From JBBTSQ01 sp039795895 (lineage in GTDB: Bacteria; Patescibacteriota; Minisyncoccia; Phycocordibacterales; JBAYGS01), in assembly GCA_039795895.1 (NCBI GenBank), contig JBDKKW010000001.1:1-64000 (forward strand): a stretch of 64,000 nucleotides of DNA, given 5' to 3'. Below, piece after piece: positions 32,176-40,027 of this stretch; the stretch's first letter is position 1, and every line of letters begins with the position of its first letter. The position numbers were made by a program, and so were the translations under genes. The notes under the pieces are model-generated. The model was not told the origin of the DNA. It made no database searches and worked only from the letters and a program-made list of their open reading frames with translations.

Positions 32176-32299
32176 AAACTTCTAAAATTATTTCATCTGC
32201 GTCGTTGCTTCGCTTGTTTGCTCCTGCGCGGTAGGTCTACTACCGCTTAGTCACAAGCCTCGCTCACGCCTCGCATCTAAAGCGATTTTAGAAGTTTTA
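32176..32299. repeat. 125-nt imperfect cruciform between bS21 and ybeY
   Basis: Nested complementary blocks occur in strict order: AAAACTTCTAAAAT, TGCG, CGT, GC, GCTTGT, GCGGTAG on the left, and CTACCGC, ACAAGC, GC, ACG, CGCA, ATTTTAGAAGTTTT on the right. Unpaired bulges between the blocks lie mostly on the right. The right end includes the bS21 stop codon. No T-run follows on either strand. Confidence 0.75.
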
Positions 32300-32545
32300 A
32301 CGACCTCGCTTCTTGGTCTCCTCTACGAGCTTACCTTGTTTAATCAACAATGCTTTTTCTGCTCGAGTAGCAATACCTTCAAGAGTTTTCATCTTGTTTT
32401 TGTAGTGCGAAAGTACTCGCTGGTTGTAGCGAAGTGAACGAACACGAGGAATAATACCTGAACCCTGGACACGCTTGGTAAAGCGACGCAAGACCGAAAG
32501 TCCTGTTTCTGATGCGTTTTTGGTGATTTCTACGTTTATAGCCAT
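32297..32545 (-). CDS. rpsU: Ribosomal protein bS21-like (82 aa)
   Basis: ATG 32545 gives MAINVEITKN, ending in KKRGR. The pattern ETGLSVLRRFTKRV, then a basic helical RSLRYNQRVLSHYKNK, follows bS21, where a conserved S.L.RF.+ helix is followed by a basic helix binding 16S rRNA near the anti-Shine-Dalgarno. It is slightly longer than typical bS21 (about 70). A 32-nt sequence upstream (32577-32608) recurs upstream of rbfA. Confidence 0.8.
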   Translation of the reverse strand: MAINVEITKNASETGLSVLRRFTKRVQGSGIIPRVRSLRYNQRVLSHYKNKMKTLEGIATRAEKALLIKQGKLVEETKKRGR

Positions 32546-32669
32546 GAGGGAGAGTCTAACATATGGGCAGATGAGAAGCAAGAGAGATAAGAAGACGAGT
32601 CAGATCGGAAGGGAAACTACTTAAAGAGCTCATACACAAATAGTACACGGCCGGGCATAACTTTTGTAT

Positions 32670-32711
32670 GAAAAAAAGTAAAAGAAAACGCCGTCCGGAA
32701 GCCGGACGGCG
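32670..32711 (-). terminator. Terminator of the 146-residue orphan gene (twin cassette B)
   Basis: CGCCGTCCGG-CTT-CCGGACGGCG followed by TTTTCTTTT. The core is identical to the terminator at 35913-35946 of the other twin cassette. Confidence 0.9.
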
Positions 32712-32727
32712 TAGAGTGGGGAGGTGT

Positions 32728-33168
32728 TTAATCGGCGAGCTCCTTTGCTGACATGCCGATTCGCAGACCGAATCTGGCAAGTTCCTGATTCAACTTTTTG
32801 ACTTTATTTACGCCAAAAGGTCGAAATTCAAGGTAGTCATTCTCGGTTTTGGCACACACTAATCGTAGCGTTGAAAGCTTTCTACTGGCCAGACAATTCA
32901 TGGTCCGTGGATCAATGTTGAGTACTGATACCGAGAGATCGAGATTTTTGTTGTATGAGGGTATTTCTTCGTACCACACCGAGAAGACTGTGGTGACATA
33001 GAGGCACCCATCCTGGTGCGGGGATGCCGTGCTTGTTTGGGTCTGGTGAATAGACTTCACGTTGACTGTTTGCACGAATTCTGACATCCGATTTTCAATG
33101 TCGTCATCGATAATACTCAGTCCGCCATCAGTGATTCGGGCCAGCTCACGGAAGATTTTTACTTTCAT
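32728..33168 (-). CDS. Orphan hypothetical protein, twin cassette B (146 aa)
   Basis: ATG 33168 follows a leader almost identical to that of the gene at 35546. The protein is soluble, mixed alpha/beta, with an ordered C-terminal helix VKKLNQELARFGLRIGMSAKEL. An in-frame extension through the leader (GTG 33258) is possible, but leader conservation with an unrelated gene argues against translation of that part as this protein. Function unknown. It shares no protein similarity with the gene of cassette A. Confidence 0.7.
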   Translation of the reverse strand: MKVKIFRELARITDGGLSIIDDDIENRMSEFVQTVNVKSIHQTQTSTASPHQDGCLYVTTVFSVWYEEIPSYNKNLDLSVSVLNIDPRTMNCLASRKLSTLRLVCAKTENDYLEFRPFGVNKVKKLNQELARFGLRIGMSAKELAD

Positions 33169-33242
33169 AGAACAGTATTTTTCAGAAGTCCAAAAACAGG
33201 TGTTTTTGGCAACGGCGACGAATCGCACTTCTATACCTTTCT
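33169..33242 (-). promoter_or_regulatory. Conserved 74-nt leader, copy B
   Basis: The leader starts with AGAAAGGTA, contains GCGA-TTCG-TCGC and CCAAAAA/TTTTTGG hairpins and ends in CTGTTCT-ATG. It is about 90% identical to copy A (35473-35545), with one extra A in the CCAAAAA stem. The stem stays paired despite the change. Confidence 0.85.
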
Positions 33243-33249
33243 GCTTAGT

Positions 33250-33278
33250 ACGATACACGTACTATGGATATTTGTCAA
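33250..33278 (-). promoter_or_regulatory. Promoter of twin cassette B
   Basis: On the minus strand, TTGACA (33273-33278), a 17-nt spacer and TATCGT (33250-33255) place the start next to the AGAAAGG leader. Confidence 0.75.
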
Positions 33279-33305
33279 TATATTCATTGTTGATGTGGTG
33301 TAAGG

Positions 33306-33348
33306 AGAAAAGCCCCGAAAAATGTCCGACATTTTTCGGGGCTTTTCT
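33306..33348 (-). terminator. Terminator of the HisRS-like gene
   Basis: A long stem, AAAAGCCCCGAAAAATGT with its complement around CCG, with T-runs both ways. It lies 13 nt past the gene stop. Confidence 0.9.
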
Positions 33349-33360
33349 GGTTGTAAGTTG

Positions 33361-34614
33361 CTATTTGCTTGTGGGTACTTTTGTTCCTTTCAGCTTCTTC
33401 AAATACGCCGGCACATCCTCAATCTTCACCGTATCTTGCGAACGGTCGGTCATATCGCGGACAATCACTGAATTTTCCATCGCTTCTTTGAGACCCATAA
33501 TGAGAAGGAACGGCACTTTTGATTTTTCGGCAATAGCGATTTGGCTCGCCATACGATCGCGACAGAGTGCTTGATGCACGGGAATCTTTGCTTGGCGGAG
33601 CACCTCGATAACCTTCAAACTTTTGAGCTTCGCCTCAAAGCCAAGCTGAATAAAGTAGACTTCGGGCTTCTTCACTTTATGATTGGCTTTTTCGCCAGTC
33701 GGCTTTTTAAATTGGAGGAGTGCGCATGCGCCGGGAATATCTTTTTTGGCACCAAGTTTCTTTGCGACTCCATCGTAGCGACAGCCGACCGCGAGCGCAG
33801 GCTTACCAGAATCTCGGGTGCAATCACTGTTGCGAATCTCAAATACTGGTCCTGAAGAGAAGTTTGGGTTACCGACGAGTAGATTTTGGATAGTGTAGGG
33901 GATATCAAGTGTTTCCAAATACTCGAGGATTTCTTGGAAATGATGACGATTTGGCTCAGAGAGGAAGCTGATTGATTGCGGAGCTTCAACAGCAAGCTTT
34001 TTGCAAGTTTCGTGTGCGCTACACGAGAGGAGACTGTAGATGCTCGACTTCATGGCCTGGCGACAAGCGGCGGGAAGATCATTGATGTGTTTTCGATAGT
34101 AGGCAGTTAGCTCCTTGGTGAATCGAGCAAAAGAATCTTTTTCACCAATACTGTTGATTTCAAGATGAAGATTCTCATAGCCTTCTTCTTTGAGAATGGC
34201 GATTGAGGTCTCGATAATAATCGCCTCGGCAATACTCTTTGGGGTGCCGATAATTTCCAGGTAGCACTCCATTTCTTTGTTGTCCTTTTTGGTTGTTTTG
34301 CCTTCCTGTGGAAATGGACCCTTGATGTAATGGGTGAGTGGTTGGGGGAGATTGTGCCAGTTGTTTTCGGTATATTCACGGATAATCGCTGCGCGACTTT
34401 CAATGGTAAGATCGCTCCAGCCGGTAGAGAGAGCCTCTTTTTCGATGGCTGACTCAATGTGTTTTGCATTGGTTTGATCTTCTTTTTTGATGGTCGGAGT
34501 CTTTTGTGGGGTGAAGCCGTAATACACCGCTACTTCAGCAGCAGTATCAATATCTTTGTATGCAGTATCAGATTCTTTCGGGACAATTTGTTTCATTTTA
34601 TTTTTTGCAGACAT
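33361..34614 (-). CDS. Histidyl-tRNA synthetase-like protein with altered active site (417 aa)
   Basis: The class II HisRS framework is visible: HLEINSIGEKDSFARFTKEL (as in EINSIG of HisRS), the segment YLETLDIPYTIQNLLVG, and a C-terminal anticodon-binding-like domain (VYFIQLGFEAKLKSLKVIEVLRQAKIPVHQALCRDRMASQIAIAEK). The HisRS hallmark RGLDYYTRTVFE appears as VGNPNFSSGPVFEI, and the arginine-bearing motif 2 region is not recognisable. So it may not charge tRNA. It may be a HisZ-like or regulatory paralogue, or a very divergent synthetase. No genuine HisRS is in this window for comparison. Confidence 0.75.
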   Translation of the reverse strand: MSAKNKMKQIVPKESDTAYKDIDTAAEVAVYYGFTPQKTPTIKKEDQTNAKHIESAIEKEALSTGWSDLTIESRAAIIREYTENNWHNLPQPLTHYIKGPFPQEGKTTKKDNKEMECYLEIIGTPKSIAEAIIIETSIAILKEEGYENLHLEINSIGEKDSFARFTKELTAYYRKHINDLPAACRQAMKSSIYSLLSCSAHETCKKLAVEAPQSISFLSEPNRHHFQEILEYLETLDIPYTIQNLLVGNPNFSSGPVFEIRNSDCTRDSGKPALAVGCRYDGVAKKLGAKKDIPGACALLQFKKPTGEKANHKVKKPEVYFIQLGFEAKLKSLKVIEVLRQAKIPVHQALCRDRMASQIAIAEKSKVPFLLIMGLKEAMENSVIVRDMTDRSQDTVKIEDVPAYLKKLKGTKVPTSK

Positions 34615-34625
34615 AGATATGGTGG

Positions 34626-35228
34626 TTAATTATTTTCGGTGCTCATAAATTTCCCCGGAAATTTCTCGATAGTTGAAAATGGGTACAGTCGGACAAGTGG
34701 TCTACCGATAATTTCTTTTTCAGGGAGCGGACCCCAGCTTCGTGAGTCGAAGCTTGCACTGCGGTTGTCTCCCATTACAAAATATTCAGAGGGGCCGAGG
34801 GTTTTAGTGAGAGTGTTTGACCACGGTACTTTTACGTACGACTCGTCGAGCACAAAGCCTTTCGGATGTTCAGTATTGATGATAGTGACTTTTGTGCCAG
34901 AAATGCTGATGGTCTCGCCAGGGAGGCCAATGATGCGCTTAATATAAAATTTACTTTCGTCGAGTGGTGGACGGAAGATGATGGTTTCGCCACGGGCTGG
35001 TTTTTGAAAATGATAGGTGAGCTCGTCGACGATCAAATATTGTCCGTCGGCAAAGGTCGGGTGCATTGATTCACCAGAGACGATAAATGGCTGAGCGACG
35101 TAGAGGCGGATAGGGACGACAATGACAAGGACGATGAGTGCAAAGCGGAGGAGTTCTTTCCACTCGGCCTTTGGGGTGAGGGTATTTACTGGGGTAATTG
35201 GCTGGTTTGGGGTAGGATTTTCGAGCAT
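34626..35228 (-). CDS. lepB: Signal peptidase I (200 aa)
   Basis: Cleaves signal peptides at the outer face of the membrane. One N-terminal transmembrane helix (LRFALIVLVIVVPIRLYV) precedes the catalytic Ser54 in SGESMHPT. Lys97 is in FYIKRIIGLPGE, and box E GDNRSASFDSRSWG is intact. The first 20 residues are Pro/Asn-rich cytoplasmic tail. Length is typical for one-helix SipS-type enzymes. It lies 11 nt after the HisRS-like start in the opposite sense of reading, i.e. upstream on the same strand. Confidence 0.96.
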   Translation of the reverse strand: MLENPTPNQPITPVNTLTPKAEWKELLRFALIVLVIVVPIRLYVAQPFIVSGESMHPTFADGQYLIVDELTYHFQKPARGETIIFRPPLDESKFYIKRIIGLPGETISISGTKVTIINTEHPKGFVLDESYVKVPWSNTLTKTLGPSEYFVMGDNRSASFDSRSWGPLPEKEIIGRPLVRLYPFSTIEKFPGKFMSTENN

Positions 35229-35337
35229 TGGTGATGAAATAGAGCCTTAGATTAAGGGTCTGCGGTCAAAAACAGAAGAACAGTGGGGGTATTATACTAT
35301 CCATTAGTATTTTACACAACGGATGATTTTATGGCCG

Positions 35338-35381
35338 AATAGAGCCGTTTTTTTGGGATTTAGCCAAAAAACGGCTCTATT
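35338..35381. repeat. 18-bp hairpin upstream of lepB and twin cassette A
   Basis: AATAGAGCCG plus a T-run pairs with CCAAAAAACGGCTCTATT, with one bulged T. It is terminator-like, but lies between divergent genes (lepB left, cassette A right). A second smaller hairpin ACCCCGT/ACGGGGT follows at 35404-35429. The 35229-35436 interval has no gene. Confidence 0.7.
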
Positions 35382-35436
35382 ACAACGTATTTATACTAAG
35401 ATGACCCCGTACTTAAAGCTTTACGGGGTGTATAAT

Positions 35437-35465
35437 TTGACAAGTAAATAATATATGTGTATTAT
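35437..35465 (+). promoter_or_regulatory. Promoter of twin cassette A
   Basis: Consensus TTGACA (35437-35442), a 17-nt spacer and TATTAT (35460-35465), directly before the conserved leader. Same spacing as cassette B. Confidence 0.8.
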
Positions 35466-35472
35466 TATAGAT

Positions 35473-35545
35473 AGAAAGGTAGAGAAGTGCGATTCGTCGC
35501 CGTTGCCAAAACATCCGTTTTTGGACCTCTAGAAAGAACTGTTCT
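35473..35545 (+). promoter_or_regulatory. Conserved 73-nt leader, copy A
   Basis: AGAAAGGTA at the 5' end, then the GCGA-TTCG-TCGC tetraloop hairpin, then CCAAAA/TTTTGG, then CTGTTCT-ATG. About 90% identical to copy B on the opposite strand 2.3 kb away. A possible short upstream ORF from ATG 35454 is not conserved in copy B. Confidence 0.85.
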
Positions 35546-35902
35546 ATGAAAAAAATGCACATCTTTTTCTGTTTTCTCTCGGTTATCCTAGTAGGATTCA
35601 ATCTCCTAATTCAGATAGATATCGAAAGATCAGAACGGTGGATAATAATAGCGATAACCTTAAGCTTGGTATTTCAGATCGAAGAAGATGGTCCTGTCGC
35701 AACAACACTCAGTTGTCTTTTTGCGTGCATCACATGGTTGGGTATCATGGTGGTATCATTTCGAGAACCCCTTAGATTTATCGAAAACTTTTTCTACGCT
35801 GCACTGTTTGTGCTTGGAGCACATCTCTTACTGGGCTACAGCAGTTTTCGTAAATTACTTGATTCAACACCAAAAATCGGTGTGCAAGAATCAGGTCAGT
35901 AG
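35546..35902 (+). CDS. Orphan membrane protein, twin cassette A (118 aa)
   Basis: Three to four hydrophobic helices (HIFFCFLSVILVGFNLLI, WIIIAITLSLVFQI, TLSCLFACITWLGIMVV, FYAALFVLGAHLLLG) and a short polar tail. It has the conserved leader and the shared terminator of cassette B but no protein similarity to it. Function unknown. Confidence 0.75.
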   Translation: MKKMHIFFCFLSVILVGFNLLIQIDIERSERWIIIAITLSLVFQIEEDGPVATTLSCLFACITWLGIMVVSFREPLRFIENFFYAALFVLGAHLLLGYSSFRKLLDSTPKIGVQESGQ

Positions 35903-35912
35903 GTATCGTTTT

Positions 35913-35946
35913 ACACCGTCCGGCTTCCGGACGGTGTTTTCTTTTT
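35913..35946 (+). terminator. Terminator of twin cassette A
   Basis: ACACCGTCCGG-CTT-CCGGACGGTGT followed by TTTTCTTTTT, matching the terminator of cassette B including the tail. Confidence 0.92.
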
Positions 35947-36079
35947 CATTTTTCCCTACTTTATACTTTTTATTCCAACGAGCGAGAAGCGCGTGGACAA
36001 TTCTGATTGTATACAGCGTCCGAGTCGAAGTTGGATCAAAGAGTGGCAACTCTTTACTTTCTACTATATACTTTCTGCC

Positions 36080-36697
36080 ATGAACTACATCATCGTCGGC
36101 CTCGGTAATCCTGGAGAAGAATACAAAGATACTCGCCATAATGCGGGAAGGATTGTGCTCGATACTTTTGCAAAATCTATTTCGGCAGATGAGCTTGGGG
36201 TGGACAAGAAATTAAATGCACTGGTTTCGATTGCGACTGTAGCAAAGAAAAAAGTGACGCTGGTTGAGCCGGAGACTTTTATGAATAAATCGGGGCTTTC
36301 GGTGAAGCCTTTGGTGAAAGTGGCGAAGTCCAAGATTTTTAAAGGTGGCACAGCAGAAAATCTAGTGGTGATCCATGATGATCTCGATATTCCGATTGGT
36401 AAGTTTAAAATTTCGTTTAATAAAAGCTCGGGTGGACACAAAGGAGTTGAGTCAATCATTAAAGCGATTGGCACGGAAGCTTTTGTGCGGGTGCGTATGG
36501 GTATTTCACCTGTCAGTCCTTCGGGTAAGCTAAAAAAGCCGTCAGGCGAGGCATTGATCGGTGATTTTATTGTTGATCCATTTAAAAAAGCGGAGTTGGA
36601 GTTGATTAAAAAGTCTGCAAAGAAAGTGGCTGAAGGTCTCGCGGTTCTCGTCGAACATGGCAAAGATAAAGCGATGAGTGAGTTTAATGGGCTGTAG
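36080..36697 (+). CDS. pth: Peptidyl-tRNA hydrolase (205 aa)
   Basis: Releases peptides from prematurely dropped peptidyl-tRNA. ATG 36080 places VGLGNPGEEY with Asn10 and catalytic His20 in TRHNAG at the expected positions. FMNKSG, HDDLDIPIG (catalytic Asp) and SSGGHKGVESI are present. Residues 150-165 carry a Ser/Lys-rich insertion. The next gene starts 6 nt later. Confidence 0.96.
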   Translation: MNYIIVGLGNPGEEYKDTRHNAGRIVLDTFAKSISADELGVDKKLNALVSIATVAKKKVTLVEPETFMNKSGLSVKPLVKVAKSKIFKGGTAENLVVIHDDLDIPIGKFKISFNKSSGGHKGVESIIKAIGTEAFVRVRMGISPVSPSGKLKKPSGEALIGDFIVDPFKKAELELIKKSAKKVAEGLAVLVEHGKDKAMSEFNGL

Positions 36698-36703
36698 AAT
36701 TAT

Positions 36704-37147
36704 ATGGCACTTGAACAACCAGAGGCACTACCTGTCGATACGGCACATTCTAAAGAGAAGGGTTTGCCTAGCCTCCATTTTGATAAGAGAGAAATTAAAC
36801 CGAATGTAGTTGCCTATGATTTTGAACACGCGAGTGTTGGTATAAATACTACTGGAGTAAATTACCGGGATTTACCAGAGATTGTATTTGGATTTTTGGA
36901 TAAGGAGAAGGGGAAGTATTCTGTACAGCAACCCGAGGTGCGATCTATTGCAACAAATATGGACTACATTGTTCAGTGTATCAAGGTGGTTGCAGAAGAG
37001 AGTGGTATAAAGGAATTTTGGTTTTATCCATATGGCGAGGATGGTACGGATGAGTCACGCCGTGAATCAGCTCGATTACGTTTGTTTAAGCTATATATAG
37101 ATTTTGTACCAGCACCGACTGGTCACGGGTATATTTTAAGAATTTAA
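36704..37147 (+). CDS. Hypothetical protein after pth (147 aa)
   Basis: Starts 6 nt after pth, so probably cotranscribed. The N-terminal 30 residues are polar and disordered; the rest is alpha/beta (PNVVAYDFEHASVGINTTG, IKEFWFYPYGEDG). No membrane segment. I do not recognise a domain. A very strong GAA-loop terminator follows immediately and starts at its last codons. Confidence 0.7.
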   Translation: MALEQPEALPVDTAHSKEKGLPSLHFDKREIKPNVVAYDFEHASVGINTTGVNYRDLPEIVFGFLDKEKGKYSVQQPEVRSIATNMDYIVQCIKVVAEESGIKEFWFYPYGEDGTDESRRESARLRLFKLYIDFVPAPTGHGYILRI

Positions 37148-37189
37148 AATCAAAATGCGGGGCGACGAAGTCGCCCCGCATTTTGATTT
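37147..37189 (+). terminator. 20-bp terminator after the pth operon
   Basis: Perfect 20-bp arms (37147-37166, 37170-37189) with loop GAA inside GAC-GAA-GTC. Confidence 0.92.
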
Positions 37190-37253
37190 GACTCGATGTT
37201 TAAAAAGAGTACAGTTGCTTCCAGAATTTGCACTTTTAAAAGAAAGGCGAAAA

Positions 37254-38192
37254 ATGAAAGCTACAGAAATGAAGACACGGATTTTGTTGTTCGAGTCGAT
37301 TCCATGCTGGTATCAGCTGGCGTTTCGAAACGTAGACGCGGTGCTCATCGTTCGTATACATGAGGTGTATTTGGCGGGGCTTACAGATATTCCCGAAAAT
37401 GCGCCGGTGGTGCGCTACTTTGAGCGCTTGCGGGGCTTTGAGCCCGGTTTGTTTTTTGATCGGTTTCGCGGAGCGTTCCAAGGGGATACCTTTGGTTTTA
37501 ATCGCGCACTGATCAAACAGCCTCGGAGAAATGGCGATCCGTTTGTGGAATACTGGGCCAAGATTCCGACGGTGTGTTTTGAGACGCACGAGGTGTGTCG
37601 GGATTGCAGTGGTACCAAGAGGAGATTTTGTGACAAGTGCTATGCCTGCAGGGGTAGTGGTAAACAAAGAGACTATGATTTTACCGATGCCTTCGTGCTT
37701 CAAACGAGTCTGGCCTTGTTACTGAGCTTGCTATCCGTCCCGCCACAGATAGATTTGGATACAGACGGGTGGCAGACACTGTCGGTTGAATGTGGAGCTG
37801 AATCGGGTAACTCTAAGTCTGGTGTGTGGGGTGAGATGGGTCCACCTCTCGTAGACCATCTGAAAGGGTTGTCGAAGTCATCACGAGACGCTTTGATCAC
37901 TGAAGTCTCTCAGGCGATGATGATTGCTCACGCGACCATGATGCATGAGTCATCTGATCCGCACGCATTTCACAAAAGTCTGGATGACCGGGGGATTCAT
38001 ATAAGTTGCCCGGGAAATGCTACGGGGATTGATGGGGCGTTTGAGCCGAATCATAGTGGTCCGTATGGCATGAGATTCTCTCCGCACAATGTGGATTCGC
38101 CGATTCAAGGATTGAGTTTGATTGCGGGTATTGCCAAACTCTCTGAGCTTACGCAATTTTGGCTCAAGAGGGAAGTACCTGCGAAAAAATAA
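37254..38192 (+). CDS. Orphan protein with DnaJ-type zinc module (312 aa)
   Basis: ATG 37254 follows AGAAAGG. In the middle, CRDCSGTKRRFCDKCYACRG (about residues 114-133) is like the CxxCxGxG zinc modules of DnaJ and related proteins, with two CxxC pairs and an extra CxxC. No J domain is present. The flanking parts are alpha/beta with several His residues (MIAHATMMHESSDPHAFH) that could bind metal. Function unknown. Confidence 0.7.
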   Translation: MKATEMKTRILLFESIPCWYQLAFRNVDAVLIVRIHEVYLAGLTDIPENAPVVRYFERLRGFEPGLFFDRFRGAFQGDTFGFNRALIKQPRRNGDPFVEYWAKIPTVCFETHEVCRDCSGTKRRFCDKCYACRGSGKQRDYDFTDAFVLQTSLALLLSLLSVPPQIDLDTDGWQTLSVECGAESGNSKSGVWGEMGPPLVDHLKGLSKSSRDALITEVSQAMMIAHATMMHESSDPHAFHKSLDDRGIHISCPGNATGIDGAFEPNHSGPYGMRFSPHNVDSPIQGLSLIAGIAKLSELTQFWLKREVPAKK

Positions 38193-38198
38193 TTACGC

Positions 38199-38237
38199 CA
38201 AGCCCCGCCCCGAGTGCTCTCGAGGGCGGGGCTTTTT
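38199..38237 (+). terminator. Terminator of the zinc-module orphan gene
   Basis: AAGCCCCGCCC pairs with GGGCGGGGCTT, with an inner CGAG/CTCG stem and TTTTT. Confidence 0.9.
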
Positions 38238-38302
38238 CTTCTTAGTTGTACAATTTTGTGGAGTGTGGTTTGATGGACACAGAAAAAAGAGAAAGGATTT
38301 AT

Positions 38303-38491
38303 ATGCATGACGACTTGTGGAAGTGGGGATTGTTTTTGGTCGGGATTGCTGTGTGGATTTGGTACGCGATCATCGAGATTCATGATTGCGAACGAACCGA
38401 TCACAAAGTAGTTTGCGTGATTTTCGGAATACTCCCACCACTTTGCTTTTTGTGTGCTATTGGGATGTATTTCTGTAACCGGTTCTTTTGA
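38303..38491 (+). CDS. Small two-helix membrane protein (62 aa)
   Basis: ATG 38303 follows GAGAAAGGA at good spacing. Two hydrophobic segments (LFLVGIAVWIWYAII and VIFGILPPLCFLCAIGMYF) are separated by a short polar loop with two His and two Cys. Own terminator. Function unknown. Confidence 0.7.
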   Translation: MHDDLWKWGLFLVGIAVWIWYAIIEIHDCERTDHKVVCVIFGILPPLCFLCAIGMYFCNRFF

Positions 38492-38501
38492 TTCAAAATT
38501 G

Positions 38502-38541
38502 AAACCCCACGATACCCTTCTTAGGTGTATCGTGGGGTTTT
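38502..38541 (+). terminator. Terminator of the 62-residue membrane gene
   Basis: AAACCCCACGATAC pairs with GTATCGTGGGGTTT and ends in TTTT. Confidence 0.9.
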
Positions 38542-38732
38542 CCTTTATCGATAACGAACGAGAATCCTTTTGGTGTATGTTGCGGAGTTGAGCCAGCAGG
38601 GTCAGTCAAGAGATGTGTCTGCACATTATCTTGACTGTGGCGAGACGAGTGAGAAAGTGCGGGGCACTTTCGCAAGACTCATTGAGATTCTTTCTTTAAA
38701 AATCCAATGAGTGGACAGTTCCTGTAAGGAAT
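38542..38732. other. Intergenic stretch without recognised gene
   Basis: No convincing ORF. A small hairpin GAAAGTGC/GCACTTTC lies at about 38651-38669. Nothing else recognised. Confidence 0.5.
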
Positions 38733-38760
38733 AGGAAAAGCCGGCGCTGGCCGGCTTTAT
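38733..38760 (-). terminator. Terminator of rpsA
   Basis: AAAGCCGGC and GCCGGCTTT pair around a short loop, with TTTTCC on the minus strand, 32 nt past the S1 stop. Confidence 0.75.
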
Positions 38761-38791
38761 CCGCGTACACCAAAAGTGATGGAGTGAGTCT

Positions 38792-40027
38792 TTACTTCTT
38801 ATCTCCTGTGAACGCCAGTGTCATCTTCTGCTCCTTCGGATCAAACAAAGTGATTTTAAATGGATACACCTTACCGAGCTCGAGCTTCTTGCGAAGCATA
38901 TCTTCACTACCAAACTCTGATACATGCACAAGACCTGCTACACCTTCTTCGATTGAAGCGAGTGCACCATGCTTGTTGAATTTGATAATCACACCAGAGA
39001 CAGTCTGCTCTTTCTTGTATTTCTTAGCAGCTTCTTTCCATGGATTTTCCTTGAGTGCCTTGATTGAAAGCGATACTTTGCCATCCTTTACTTCAATCAC
39101 TTTCACGCGCACTTTGTCGCCAATCTTGTAGAGTGTTTTTGGATTCTCAACGAGTGCCCAATCGATTTCAGAAATGTGCACCAAGCCTTCAAGACCCTCT
39201 TCGACTTTCACGAAGATACCAAAGTCGACAAGGCCGGTCACTTCGCCAGTTAATTCATCGCCAACCGCATATTTGACGGTCATCTTCTCTTTCTCTTTTT
39301 CTACCGGACTCTTTTCAGAGAAGATAAGTTTACCTTCCTTTGGATCTGAGCCGATGATTGAGACGGTGAGGCGAGTGCCTACCAATTTTCGCAACTCTTC
39401 AAGAATGCGATCCTTGTCGCCATCCTGTACGCGAGGGTAGTGATCAGCTTTGAGCTGAGACGCTGGCAAGAAGCCAACAATCCCTTGCCACTCCATAATC
39501 AAACCACCCTTGTTTGCTTCCTTTACGGTAAGTTCAACGAGAGTCTTGTTTTTGATAATGTCTTCTGCCTCACTCCAGATGAGTGCCTGTCGAGCTTCCT
39601 TGAGTGACAACTCGATGTAGCCTTCAGGGTGTTCAGTATCAACCACTTTTGCAGCGATGGTGTCGCCGATGTTGATCTTTTTAATGATGTCGCGGGCATT
39701 GATGTATTCACGACCGTAAATAATACCCGTGCCGATAGGGGCAAGGTCAACATACACGCCAGATTTATCAATCGCAATGACCGGACCTTCTACCAAGTCA
39801 CCAATCGCTGGTGGATTTTTACTGTCTGCCAAAAGCTGATCCATGACGGTGAGTTTTTTTGGACTCACTTCCTCAGAAGCTTCGACAGCTTTTACCTTTG
39901 AAGCTTTTGCTTTCGCTGGAGCTTCTTTTTTTGCTGGGGTCTCGGTGGTTGCGGTCTTGGTTGCAACTTCCGCTACATCTGCTTTTGCTTCGTCTTTCTT
40001 CTTACGTGAAAAAATACCTAATACCAT
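38792..40027 (-). CDS. rpsA: Ribosomal protein bS1 (411 aa, four S1 domains)
   Basis: ATG 40027 (MVLGIFSRKKK) is chosen; a longer frame has no support. After a Lys/Ala/Glu-rich linker of about 60 residues there are four S1 OB-fold repeats. The last two are canonical (GEVTGLVDFGIFVKVEEGLEGLVHISE and SGVIIKFNKHGALASIEEGVAGLVHVSE). E. coli S1 has six repeats; four is common in other groups. It binds mRNA during initiation. Confidence 0.94.
   Translation of the reverse strand: MVLGIFSRKKKDEAKADVAEVATKTATTETPAKKEAPAKAKASKVKAVEASEEVSPKKLTVMDQLLADSKNPPAIGDLVEGPVIAIDKSGVYVDLAPIGTGIIYGREYINARDIIKKINIGDTIAAKVVDTEHPEGYIELSLKEARQALIWSEAEDIIKNKTLVELTVKEANKGGLIMEWQGIVGFLPASQLKADHYPRVQDGDKDRILEELRKLVGTRLTVSIIGSDPKEGKLIFSEKSPVEKEKEKMTVKYAVGDELTGEVTGLVDFGIFVKVEEGLEGLVHISEIDWALVENPKTLYKIGDKVRVKVIEVKDGKVSLSIKALKENPWKEAAKKYKKEQTVSGVIIKFNKHGALASIEEGVAGLVHVSEFGSEDMLRKKLELGKVYPFKITLFDPKEQKMTLAFTGDKK

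Noticed and set aside
38542..38732. Gene on either strand in this gap
   Set aside because: Only short frames without ribosome-binding sites and crossing hairpins.
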